A stretch of 64,000 bases of DNA from Molanna angustata. Taxonomy: Eukaryota > Arthropoda > Insecta > Trichoptera > Molannidae. The stretch spans positions 11,039,089-11,103,088 of the forward strand of contig OY754977.1 of assembly GCA_963576475.1 (NCBI GenBank), written 5' to 3'. This document shows positions 33,485-43,750 of this stretch, piece after piece (positions within the stretch are counted from its first letter, which is position 1; each line of letters begins with the position of its first letter). Both the position numbers and the translations under genes were made by a program. Below the pieces are notes generated by a model, which was not told the origin of the DNA, ran no database searches, and worked only from the letters and a program-made list of their open reading frames with translations.

Positions 33485-33762
33485 TTACTGATGGATTAGA
33501 CATTGTATTTGCTGGTTTTTATCTTCTTATCAACCGACGCATTTCGTTTATTGCAAAACAGTGAAGACAGAATTTGACAGTTTGATGCGGAAACATTGCG
33601 ACGTTGCCAACACTAAAAAGCGGGAACTTAACGCTGGCCATAGACAAACAACGAGAATTCGACGAATTTGGAAGGGCGTTATTTATTGTGTTAATTTCTG
33701 TCGTGCGTAAAGATTATCGGAACTTAACGCCGAAATATTACACTTTAACGGGAATAAGTACG

Positions 33763-34170
33763 CTGGGGGGCAAGTTTGGTCAACCGCGAAATCAAAACCA
33801 TCCATGTTTATCCATATCATGGATATTTTTATTATATTTTATTTTATATTTATTACTTCTCGGGCAACTAACAGGTAGGTACTATGTCTAATATTAATTT
33901 GACACGCACTCAACAACAAGTTGCCACATTCTGGAGACTTACGAATTAAATCGTCTCACAGATCCAGACTGAAAATACAATTGAAAACTTTGTCTCCACC
34001 GGGAATCGCACTTGGGACCTACCTATGGATCAACAGCCAGATACCTAACCAACTGAGCCACGAAGGCCGACATATAATTATGAAATGGAGTTCTATAATA
34101 TATTTACATCCATTAAATGAGTAAACATGGGTAGTTATGATTTCGCCGGTTGACAAGACTTGCCTCCCTG
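33763..34170. mobile_element. Foldback element F, copy 1, split by a SINE
   Basis: The left arm (CTGGGGGGCAAGT..., AAATCAAAACC, CCATATCATGG) and right arm (ATGGAGTTCTATAATAT, GATTTCGCCGGTTGA, ACTTGCCTCCCTG) correspond to the two halves of the uninterrupted copy at 57445-57627. The SINE at 33907-34070 separates them. The left terminus abuts the Harbinger right end. Confidence 0.75.
33907..34070 (-). mobile_element. tRNA-derived SINE, family 1, copy 4
   Basis: Reverse orientation: B box reads GGTGCGATTCC, one change from optimum, and the A box TGGCTCAGTTGG is intact (34049-34060). The body shows GTTGCCA and GGAGACTTACG in reverse. Inserted inside foldback element F. Confidence 0.75.
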
Positions 34171-34734
34171 AAAACGTTGATGATAGAAAAGAGTGGAAGT
34201 ACTATTCGAAGCCGGTGTTTAAGGATTAATAGTATGATAAGATAATTATATTAAGGCGCTGGTAACTGGCCACACAGACTTCTGAGAAAATTGTTGTGTG
34301 GTATACTAATGCTGAGAATTGATGAGAGCGATCAGTTAAGAATACAAGTCAAGCTTATCCCTTATTCTGGTACAAGGAGTCTTTATGAATATTGCATTCC
34401 ACAGACTTAACAAGTGACTCCTTGTGTCACGCCAAATCGTATAACAAGGATTGCTATTAATTCATAAATCCGTTTTCAACAAATTTCAAATTTTGCACTA
34501 CTAGTTTTAAAGATCGAAAATTCTGTTATAGGTTTTGAAAAATCAGACATTTTATTTAATAAAAACCGTAAGTATATTGAATTTACATCTTTTTAAATCG
34601 AATATTATGTACCTCTATATAATAATCAAAAACAGGTTAATTGCCGAAAACCCAAAAAAATAATGCAGTTCGCTCTTGCGAATTTCATTTTTTATAAACA
34701 AACCTAACTGAAAAGGTAAGTACACTGTGTAAAA
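34171..34734. other. Unassigned AT-rich sequence
   Basis: No supported feature. Confidence 0.2.
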
Positions 34735-35115
34735 TACATACATACACACCATCACGCCATGTGCCTTACGGGGTAAGCAGAGAGAACCGAGCGTCATACT
34801 TCTCTATTATCACACACATTTCTGGCTTCCTTTACACCCATGAATCGTCTCATACATGGTCGTCGATTTTTCAAACTGTTTTATGTTTCCTTCTTTCAAG
34901 ATATCATTCACATGGTCATGCCATCCCTTTCAAGGGCGACCTCTCCTATTCACTCAATCTCTTGTACACGTGTATATTTTTTTGGTCAGTCCTTCATAGT
35001 TCATTCTTTCAATGTGTCCAAACCTCCTCAAGGCATTCACTTTCATTTTACATATAATATCCTTCTTTATATTGCATTCTCTCCTTAATGTCCTCATTTT
35101 TTATTCTATCATATA
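34735..35115 (-). pseudogene. RTE-type LINE, C-terminal region and 3' end
   Basis: Minus-strand reading with frameshifts: MRTLRRECNIKKDIICKMK, VNALRRFGHIERMNYEGLTK, KIYTCTRD, then GWHDHVNDILKEGNIK, a METIHG-like stretch, and RSVLSAYPVRHMA before the (CATA)n tail. It gives the best view of the C-terminal order of this family in the window. Broken by stops. Confidence 0.8.
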
Positions 35116-35169
35116 TCGTTCCAAGGTAAGTACACTGTGTAAAATGTAAAATACATTTAATAATAATAA

Positions 35170-35310
35170 TAATAGACCGCCAATGAAATGGAAGGATGAC
35201 ATCAGCCATCATGCTGATGTCAATTGATGCTTAGAGCACAAGATAGAGTGGCTTGGAAGGAAATGGAGGAAGCCTTCGTCCAGGAGTGGAAAGTATTAGG
35301 CTGAGAAGAA
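35170..35310 (+). pseudogene. C-terminal end of a second RTE-type LINE
   Basis: It reads RPPMKWKDDIS and, after a frameshift, AQDRVAWKEMEEAFVQEWKVLG and stop, followed by GAAGAAGAAGAA and AATAATAA. The K-DRV-WK-MEEAF-Q-W pattern is the usual C-terminus of another RTE lineage; 62806-62895 is a related end. Confidence 0.7.
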
Positions 35311-35734
35311 GAAGAAGAACAATAATAATGAAAATAATAAGAAAAAAATCCTACATACCCATATATAAAAATAAAATAATACGATGTAAGTTTCGACCTA
35401 CGACAGCCGGTCAACTCAAGGAGTATACATTAAATTTTCGACATTTCCTAATATTCTTTAAGGGTTTGCCTAGTCCGAAGGTTCTAGGCACGCCCCTGGT
35501 ACAAAAATGAGTCCTACGTCACCTTTGCCTTTGCATCAGTGGAGCGGAAGTAACAAGACCTAAAAAATAAATGGACATAAAATTTTCCAAAGCAAATAAG
35601 AACTTCAAAGAAATTCTTCCGGTATCACACTCGACGACACAGAAATGCAAAAACTATATACTTACCTATCCTCCTACCAAGTTTGAGATAGCATAAATAA
35701 AGAAATTTACAAGTCTTGTCTTTATCGTGAACTT

Positions 35735-35935
35735 ACAACGTCGGCGGCGGCGTCGTGATCACTGCAATCACACCACATTTATTGAGACAAACCCACATCT
35801 CGCGGTGGGTATTTTAAAACGAAAACAACGCATTGAGCAAAGCCACACGATCTTTGGAATTAAGCAAGAAACAGAGGCGAATTTATAATTTTTGCACCTT
35901 GAATTCAAATGGCGCCCGCCGCCCACCGCTATACA
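35735..35935. other. GC-rich patch
   Basis: A CGGCGGCGGCGTCG run near 35742-35755 and GGCGCCCGCCGCCCACCGC at about 35911-35929 stand out in AT-rich DNA. It could be a promoter or first exon, or part of an inserted element; the ATG at 35910 gives only 13 codons. No assignment. Confidence 0.25.
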
Positions 35936-36239
35936 AGATTCATTTAAAAACACCATTTTTTTTAAAAGAACCAAAATATACATAAATAATAATCACGTAA
36001 AGTATGTAAAGTAAGGAAACAGAGTTAATTGGGCACTAAGACCAGTTATGAATATGATCACAACATTATTTTATTTATATATTCGACCTGTATTGTTTAT
36101 GTAATTTTTAAATGTAATTTCTTGTTAATTCTGTTTTTTTCTTTTTAATATATAATGTTGTTAATTTAAAAAAAATGTTATTCTATGTTACACGTAAATG
36201 GCTTACGCCGTATATTGTTTTAAAAATAAATAAATAAAA

Positions 36240-36495
36240 ATAAATATCGAAAGATGCCAAAGTTGTCATTCATCATACAATCGTAGTGCCAACTCTGACG
36301 TGTAAGCAAGTGAAACCTGGACATGGCAGAAGTAGCACGAAAGCAGAAAAATGCAGTTGAAATAAGATCGCTTAGAATAATTTGTAACAGAACGATGAGG
36401 CGATGAATGTGTGTCTTGATAGAAAAATGTGGCATTCGCTTCTCTCTGCCTACCCCGTGAGGGACATGACGTGATGGTATGTATGTATGTATAAT
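36240..36495 (+). pseudogene. RTE-type LINE 3' end with internal deletion
   Basis: It reads MAEVARKQKNAVEIRSLRII, then after a deletion a MRRxMNVCLDRK-like part, then SLPTP-R-GHD corresponding to SAYPVRDMA in another frame, and a (TATG)n tail at 36478-36492. Confidence 0.7.
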
Positions 36496-36719
36496 ACAAA
36501 AAATATCCCACCATGGCCACCACCATTATAAATCACTTGAAGCTGAGTCTGTTCTGTAGTGGTACGTTTTGTATCACCATGATCGCAACAATATAAAATG
36601 CAACTTCAATAGTAAATCTCCTTCTCCGTCAAACGGCGGAATGAAAACCCTCCATTTTGATATTCGATTTTTAAAATATCCTATATAGAATACCTACTCT
36701 TGTTACATAGGTTTATAAC

Positions 36720-36845
36720 GTATGTTACCATAGAATGGGACTTGCCCTGCTGATGTGGTTTAGACATGTTGAAAGAATGAACATATGAATTACAGAAAGG
36801 TTAAAAGAATGGAACGAAAGTGACGACAACATGTCTGATGATACC
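36720..36845 (+). pseudogene. RTE-type LINE fragment
   Basis: It contains LLMWFRHVERMN followed by ITERLKEWNESD, the same motif as LRWFGHVERMN in related copies, with stops. Confidence 0.55.
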
Positions 36846-36919
36846 TACTTTGTAAGAGGGAAGAAAAAAAACTGAAAAATCGGCGTACTTTTCTCATTTT
36901 TCTTTTGCCTGAGTCCCAT

Positions 36920-37110
36920 TATCCATCAACATCTTGGTATTTTCCTATTTGGGGTAGGCACAGAGAATCGAACGCCAGACTCCTCTCTCTATACACATAT
37001 TTCTCGCTTCATTCACATATTACTTATCCATTCCATTTATGTGATCTGTCAACTTTTTCTTGGCCGTTCTCTACGTCCTATATCTACTTCTCTTTCCTCT
37101 ATTATCATCC
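36920..37110 (-). pseudogene. RTE-type LINE 3' end fragment
   Basis: The minus strand reads RRPRKKLTDHINGMDK, then VNEARNMCIERGVWRSILCAYP and K. Same family as above, opposite orientation. Confidence 0.65.
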
Positions 37111-38027
37111 CTTAAGATATACTTATTTTAAGCAACAGACTTGATCCCAGACAGAACATTAGATATACTGGGTAACGTACGTATAGTACAAGATCGACAG
37201 TGATAATGATGATATTTTTTTGCTTCAGTCTATCTTATTTGTTTTTGCTTTCAGAGCATTCTGTTTATTTACTCCCGGGGCATCTGTATCATTTGAACAC
37301 AATGCGGTACCGGTCCTGAGTACAATTTTAAAATTTCGATTCGCGAATCTGGCAGGGGTGGATGATTGGTAAGTTCCCCCACTAAATATACTTATTTAAG
37401 AGGGCAAACATTCAATTACCTTTTGCTAGCCATTTTATTTTTTTTTCATTTTATTTTTTTTCAATATTTCGCAGGGGTAAGATGAAAGCATCAAATTTAA
37501 TAGACCATATACAGGATGGCAGAAACATGTACAACCTAATATAGTATAGTCATAATATTTTTTGAACAAATGAATATTTTTTAAAGTAAGTAATAGATAA
37601 AGAACTCATGTGGTAACATGTGTTCTTCTTTTTATCCGACTTTGAAAAACGGGTGAGATTATCAATTCAAATTTGATTTTCTTGTATCTTCAGCGATATC
37701 TTTTTATCGCGTTTTCCAATTTCGATGATTCTTTTTTCAATAGAAAGAGCGTGTCTTCCGATTGGTCCCATTTTAGTTTGGTCAAGATCTGATGATGGGA
37801 TCCACGACGAAATCATACAAAATCAGCAATAATTTTCTAATATGTCGTTCGAATTTCAGGATTCTTTTTTCATTATAAAGGGAATACTTATGGGATGGTT
37901 CCATCTGAACTAACCCAAGAGATTTGATGATGGGAATAATGATAAATCACGAAACTCATCAATTTGCAAAGGATTTGCGTATTTTTGTATAGGCGAATTG
38001 TATGAAGGATAATATTACTACATACAT
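37111..38027. other. Unassigned AT-rich sequence
   Basis: No supported gene. Two related blocks near 37690-37810 and 37850-37950 (TTTCGATGATTCTTTTTT/TTTCAGGATTCTTTTTT and GATGATGGGAT) suggest an imperfect local duplication of about 130 bp. Confidence 0.3.
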
Positions 38028-38080
38028 ACATACCATCACGCCATGTCCGTCATGGGGAAGACAGAGAGTAACGAACGCTA
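38028..38080 (-). pseudogene. RTE-type LINE 3' tail
   Basis: Reverse of the GACATGGCGTGATGGTATG end plus (CATA)n. Only the last 50 bp remain. Confidence 0.55.
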
Positions 38081-38084
38081 TTTT

Positions 38085-38247
38085 TTTTTTCTATTTTTTT
38101 TTTTATATAACAAATGCTTCCTACGTTCCCTAAAATAATCAAATAAATGCTTGTGCTTAGGTGAACGAAATTGGTCGAGGCAGGATTCGAACTCGCGACC
38201 AGTGGATTACTAGCCCAGCGCGCTAACCGCCCTGCCACCGACCCATC
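38085..38247 (-). mobile_element. tRNA-derived SINE, family 2
   Basis: Read in minus: GGTCGGTGGCAGGGCGGTTA (A-box region), an anticodon-arm-like TGGGCTAGTAATCCA in which AGT would sit at the anticodon, and B box AGTTCGAATCC, ending CTCGACC, then a body and an A-rich tail. The head resembles a threonine tRNA, but the acceptor stem is imperfect and a body and tail follow, so it is a SINE and not a tRNA gene. A decayed copy lies at about 39236-39290. Confidence 0.7.
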
Positions 38248-38329
38248 TAATCATATCTTCAAAATGAATATCTTGACACATATTCATTTTGAAGTCAGTT
38301 TTTTTTTATGAAAAAGTATAGTTTGTATT

Positions 38330-38767
38330 TCTATTTTATTTATGCATATATTTATATGTTAACTTAATGTTGATTTATTTATGCATATATTTATATGTTA
38401 ACTTAATGTTGATTTATTTATGCATATATTTATATGTTAACTTAATGTTGATTTATTTATGCATATATTTATATGTTAACTTAATGTTGATTTATTTATG
38501 CATATATTTATATGTTAACTTAATGTTGATTTATTTATGCATATATTTATATGTTAACTTAATGTTGATTTATTTATGCATATATTTATATGTTAACTTA
38601 ATGTTGATTTATTTATGCATATATTTATATGTTAACTTAATGTTGATTTATTTATGCATATATTTATATGTTAACTTAATGTTGATTTATTTATGCATAT
38701 ATTTATATGTTAACTTAATGTTGATTTATTTATGCATCTATTTATATGTTAACTTAATGTTGATTTA
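38330..38767. repeat. 39-bp tandem array, about eleven copies
   Basis: The unit GATTTATTTATGCATATATT plus TATATGTTAACTTAATGTT repeats almost without change (one A to C near 38737). The period is a multiple of three, so the plus strand stays open for 149 codons (MLIYLCIYLYVNL repeated); I treat this as an artefact of array DNA. Confidence 0.95.
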
Positions 38768-39230
38768 TTTTATTCTTTTTTGTTTCTTATCCTTGTATGG
38801 TTTTTTATCCTTGTAATATTTTGTCATTTTGTATGTATATACCAACGGAAATTTTCCTTGTTTTTTTTATACAAATATATGTATGTTATGGGTATATAAT
38901 TATATATGTTATATATTATATTATTGTGTATTATATATAGTTATATATTTTTATTGTATGACCGTATCATAGTAATTTATTGGCGTTACAATCTTGGTTT
39001 TTGTATTTATTAATTCATTTTGAAAATTTATGTTTATATTAAAAAAACTGTATGTAACCTTGAAAAATAAATAAATAAATAGTCCATCCACATTTTTTGA
39101 TCATAAATATGTATGTCATTAAAACTAGCACGTATACATCATAATACGTCCCTTAAAATGTGTTCAAAGCGCTCTTGAGGTGAGGTTATCACAAAAACGG
39201 CGTTATGTAAATCATCCCATTTTATTATAA
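38768..39230. other. AT-rich sequence ending in (AATA)n
   Basis: TATATA-rich stretch at about 38890-38955 and an AATAAATAAATAAATAG tail at about 39065-39081, the A-rich end of a retroelement whose body I could not identify. Confidence 0.3.
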
Positions 39231-39235
39231 ATGTA

Positions 39236-39290
39236 TGTGTCATGGGCGAACGAAATCAGTCGAAACAGGATCCGAACTCGGGTAGATACA
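39236..39290 (-). mobile_element. Decayed SINE, family 2
   Basis: GGGCGAACGAAATCAGTCG... and GGATCCGAACTCG match the reversed tail side and B-box region of 38085-38247 with many changes. Confidence 0.5.
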
Positions 39291-40559
39291 CTAGTAATAA
39301 TTATGCGAAGGAGTAAGGGATGGCGCGAATTGCAGGGATCGCCCTACAAAAGGATGCCAAACCAAGTGAATGTTTTTGAAAGTAGAAAACATGAAAAATA
39401 TATAGAGGTGCGTGGCGCTCAGTTACCTCTGGATGATGGTAGTATGTGCGTATAGTTAATATAAATAAATAAATAATAAAAAAATGGGAAACTAATTGAT
39501 TCCATTTTTTAGAAATATTGTATTTTTTATTTTATTTTATTAAATTTTTGTGGACAAATAAACTGGTGATACACAATACAAAAAAATAGTCACGCCCAGC
39601 ATCAATTAAATGTATACATTATTACCTTAGATATTAATTAATTTAGTAGTGTAAGAAAAAAAACAAAATTTGATACTACAATATATGATACAATCTGTGT
39701 GTGTGAGGGTGTGTGTGTATGTGTATGTGAGGGTGTGTATAAGTGCGTGAACTTCAGTGTGGAATGTTAAGAGTACAATAGATTATCATTGTAATATTGA
39801 AGATTATTTTTGTAATATTAAAACGAGTCAAAAGAAAAAATGTAAAATCAAAAAGCAGTCATAATAAATTGATGAAGTCCGTGACACGTGACACAATACT
39901 CGAGGGTCGGTTGGGGTCGGGAACGACGACAAAAAAAACCCCTAAGAGACGAGGGACCGTAATGAGCGAGTGGCTGGGGTCCGGCACTACCCTATTTATA
40001 AAAGAAAAAACGATAGTCGACCATTGTTCCAACGTCGGACCGAATTGCTTTGTGAAATTTGCACGAAAAAAAAGGTTTTCGGATCAAATGACCAAAATAA
40101 TAATACATTTTAAGTGAAACGAGTGGGCATTAGTTACTCAACTCTCGCAGGAGAAACTGGTTGAAATATAATAATAATATATTCTTACACTCAGTGGAAG
40201 TCACCTTCATCAACCGTCAAAAACCTTCGTTAAAATAAAAAAGGCAGAAGAATATTCCTACGGTGACTAAAAACTCCTTGTCTCCAAGGGATTTCTATAA
40301 AAACGATAAAAAAGAAACAATAGGTATAATTATTCTTCGCCCTTCACTAAGGTTAGATTTACTTGGAAAAAGTTTAAAGAAAGTCTTGTTAAAATATTGG
40401 CTTAGGTATATTTACAGTCGTAAATCTGAAACAGCGCAATTTCGCAAAATGAAATAATAATAATAAATAGAATTTATAAACGGCTTTCAGTAACCGAAAC
40501 ATTAGTGTTATTAGTCATAAAAAGTGAAATCGATCACTGCCTTATGTTGTTGATGTTCA
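39291..40559. other. Unassigned sequence with a GT-rich tract and one basic open frame
   Basis: A GT-rich tract spans about 39697-39740. The 106-codon frame at 39797-40117 is rich in Lys and Arg, with two RLGSGTT/WLGSGTT blocks (from GGGTCGG-type sequence at 39906-39988). I recognise no family and cannot support it as a gene. Confidence 0.25.
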
Positions 40560-40960
40560 AAGCAAGAGCGTTTAACTCCTCACTAACCTAACGGGATACA
40601 GTGGGTAGTTTTGAATTCGCAATATTTAAGGTTATTTTTTATTGCAGATAACTAGTATCATGCTTAGATTGTATTCTGAAAGTTTCATCACAATGTATCT
40701 CTGTGTGTTCTGTGTACTATGTGATATGTACAGAATGTTTATTCTACTTTATCGAGTAGGTACTCTTTATTATTTTATTCTATTTTATTCTTTTCCAATA
40801 CTCGCTTAGACCTCATTAGATTTTGAAGGATATCCAAATAGTGCTTCTCATTTTTTTAACTATAAAATATTTCAAAGTAACCCCAAGTTCGGGAAACTTA
40901 AAATTTGATTTTTTTTCAAATTGCTGAAAGGCACACCACTTTTATAAATGGCATTGAAGA
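40560..40960 (+). repeat. Dispersed repeat B, copy 2
   Basis: Starts with the ACTCCTCACTAAC hairpin area, then AGGTTATTTTTTATTGCAG, GAAAGTTTCATCACAATGTA, a GTGTGTTCTGTG stretch, and GATTTTGAAGGATATCC. The reverse of 3117-3485. Confidence 0.6.
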
Positions 40961-41814
40961 AATATCAAGTTTACATACTAAATATTTAATCAAAAATAAT
41001 TTAACAAACTTATTTAATGAAATATTTAAATCAAAAATAATTAAATAAACTCATTTCATAAAGTAAAATGACCTGGTAATAAGGAGAATGACGTTGGCCA
41101 CAACCCACAAGTTTTGAATAATTATCAAGGTTTCATAATAAAATATTTAAATCAAAAATAATTTTACATAACTCGTGGATTTGTGGATGAATTTGTCGTG
41201 GGGCGCACACGTGTTCCGTGCCGCGCATTCTGTTATGTGGTCATGACAACCAACTTAACAAAACTAAATTCATTGCCGTCGTATGAAATAGAGCTCAAAA
41301 TCGAGATCATCTGAACTAGGGATCTAATATTTTTATAAATAAGGTTTCAGTTGGACTTTGAATAAGATTTTGCAACCACGATTTAAAGATTTTTTTATAA
41401 ATAACAATGTCATAGTCTACTCATTTCGGACGCTTCAACAAATTAATATAGTTCACGTAACTTTACGCGTTCAGACACACAAATATCCTGCTTTATTGTA
41501 AAGGATAGGTCATGGACATGCCATGACAATAAATCAGCACTAGTATCATCTCCGTCTATTCCCAGAACTGTATCACGTCCTGTTGTTCGGTTTTTTTATT
41601 TTTGATAAGTCGGTCACGTTGGTAATGCTTAGATAATAAAGTCTACCTGACAAGTGACGTCATTTTTTTGTAGAAGCCAGTATGTGACGTATAAACATTT
41701 TATGTTTAAAAGCTCTCGTAACACGTACGTACAGAGATACTTTGACAGAAAAATTTACCGCCACTAATATTATGTATGACCTTCAATTGCTACATAAATT
41801 GTACATAAGGGGGC
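40961..41814. other. Unassigned AT-rich sequence
   Basis: A motif (ATATTTAAATCAAAAATAATT) occurs three times between about 40980 and 41165, with spacing of roughly 50 and 120 bp. No gene. Confidence 0.3.
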
Positions 41815-42245
41815 ATATAAAGCTAAACACCCCAATTTCAAATCAAATTCCTCAAATATGTTAAACAGTGTATTTTTAGAAAAAATAGTATAAGTTAGTG
41901 TTTTCAGCATTCTCTAGTGAATGTTTGTCACACAATTTTAAAATTCAGGTTAAATTCCCAAAAACAAAAATATCCTTTTTTACATCGTTTTTTTTTTTTA
42001 ATTACTCCATAACTATGTGTCGCAGAGAAATAAATCTTTTATGTGCTTAAGGAGTGCATAAAATCAAAGTGAATGACGGATAAAGTTTTTTCATTTCAAC
42101 TAAGGTTTGTTCTTAAAATGCAAAAAATCAACAAATTTTGGGTTTCCGATAATTTAAATCACGTATAAACCATTTTTAATGCACGCGATATTTTTATCCT
42201 TACTAAAGCGTATCTACATAGTGAATTAGGCGGTTTTAATATATC
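41815..42245 (+). repeat. Dispersed repeat C, copy 2
   Basis: Landmarks CACCCCAATTTCAAATCAAA, TTCTCTAGTGAATGTT, TAATTACTCCATAACTATG and GGCGGTTTTAATATATCA. Matches 62430-62770 and, in reverse, 13960-14290. Confidence 0.65.
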
Positions 42246-42310
42246 ACATCAGGGGTAAAGTCGAGTCAGGAAAAGGGACAAGGTACTATATTTATTTATT
42301 TTTATGAAAT

Positions 42311-43750
42311 ACTAGTGAACACCCGGCAAACTTCGTATTGCCTGTATAAGTAAAAATCGTCCTCCATAACCACCCGTCGCTTCAGACTCTTCAATACCTC
42401 CCATCCCTTCAGTACCTCCCGTCCCTTCGGTTACTCCCGTCCCTTCGGTTACTCCCGTCCCTTCGGTTACTCCCGTCCCTTCGGTTACTCCCGTCCCTTC
42501 GGTTACTTCCGTCCCTTCGGTTACTCCCGTCCCTTCGGTTACTCCCGTCCCTTCGGTTACTCCCGTCCCTTCGGTTACTCCCGTCCCTTCTGTTACTCCC
42601 GTCCCTTCAGTTACTCCCGTCCCTTCAGTTACCCCGTCCCTTCAGTTACTCCCGTCCCTTCAGTTACTCCCGTCCCTTCAGTACCTTCCGTCCCTTCAGT
42701 ACCTCCCGTCCCTTCAGTTACTCCCGTCCCTTCAGTTACTCCCGTCCCTTCAGTTACTCCCGTCCCTTCAGTTGCTCCCGTCCCTTCAGTTGCTCCCGTC
42801 CCTTCAGTTGCTCCCGTCCCTTCAGTTGCTCCCGTCCCTTCAGTTGCTCCCGTCCCTTCAGTTGCTCCCGTCCCTTCAGTTGCTCCCGTCCCTTCAGTTG
42901 CTCCCGTCCCTTCAGTTTCTCCCGTCCCTTCAGTTGCTCCCGTCCCTTCAGTTGCTCCCGTCCCTTCAGTTACTCCCGTCCCTTCAGTTACTCCCGTCCC
43001 TTCATTACCTCCCGTCCCTTCAGTTACTCCCGTCCCTTCAGTTACTCCCGTCCCTTCATTACCTCCCGTCCCTTCAGTAGGTCCCGGTCATACACTCGAC
43101 AATTCATCAAAGTTTCATTGAAATTGATTGAACGGTTCCAAGGATAGTCCACCTTCATCGGTAAAATGACCTAATACCCGATGAAGAAGAAGAAGAAGAA
43201 TTTTTTTTTAGTCCAGAAACCATCCCGGGCATACACTCGACAATTCATCAAAGTTTCATTGAAATTGAATGAACGGTTCCCAGGATAGTCCACCTTCATA
43301 GGTAAAATGACCTGATACCCGATGAAGAAGAAGAAGAAAAATTTTTTAATCCAGAAACTATCCCGGTCATACGCTCGACAATTCACCAAAGTTTCATTGC
43401 AATCGGATGAACGGTTCTCAGGTTAGTCCACCTTCATATGTAAAATGACCTGATACCCGATGAAGAAGAAGAAGAAGAAAATATTTTAAATTCAGAAATC
43501 ATCCCGGGCATACGATCGACAATTCAAATCAAAGTTTAATTGCAATCGGATGAACGGTTCCCAGGATAGTCCACCTTCATAGGTAAAATGACCTAAAACT
43601 CGATGAAGAAGAAGAAGAAGTTAAAATTTTTTGATCCAGAAACCATCCCTGGTATACTCTCGACAGTTCACCAAAGTTTCGTCGCAATCGGATGAGCGGT
43701 TTAGGAGCGCATTCAACACATACATACAAACATTCAAATTTATAATATAG
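42311..43750. repeat. Satellite-bearing macro-repeat, unit 1
   Basis: Begins ACTAGTGAACACCCGGCAAA and ends with CATACATACAAACATTCAAA and TTTATAATATAG. Contains an 18-bp minisatellite (CCCGTCCCTTCAGTTACT and variants with TCGG or TTGCT) at about 42393-43079, near 38 units, then about four units of roughly 125 bp at 43080-43700 (CCATCCCGGGCATAC, CGACAATTCA, CAGGATAGTCCACCTTCATA, GATGAAGAAGAAGAAG). The 102-codon LPSLQL frame is array DNA. Confidence 0.9.

Larger units (their letters stand above)
29574..33762. mobile_element. PIF/Harbinger DNA transposon, decayed and invaded
   Basis: The left end GGCCTTATTCCGGTT and the right end (reversed) GTACTTATTCCCGTT are similar and flank both genes expected for this superfamily: a transposase (29871-31085, plus) and a Myb/SANT-like DNA-binding protein (33104-33484, minus), transcribed towards each other. 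Insertions inside are an RTE fragment in the first transposase intron, repeat A pieces at 31715-32342 and a 28-bp tandem array at about 32548-32712. The termini are inferred; no TTA/TAA target duplication is convincing. Confidence 0.7.

Noticed and set aside
38175..38247. A threonine tRNA gene on the minus strand
   Set aside because: The head is tRNA-like, including an AGT at the anticodon place, but acceptor pairing is imperfect and a SINE body and A-rich tail follow; a decayed copy exists 1 kb away.
38367..38816. 149-codon frame of MLIYLCIYLYVNL repeats
   Set aside because: A translation of the 39-bp minisatellite; hydrophobicity results from AT-rich DNA.
39797..40117. Lys/Arg-rich 106-codon frame as a DNA-binding protein
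   Set aside because: AAA-rich sequence gives Lys by composition; no recognised domain or repeated conservation in the window.
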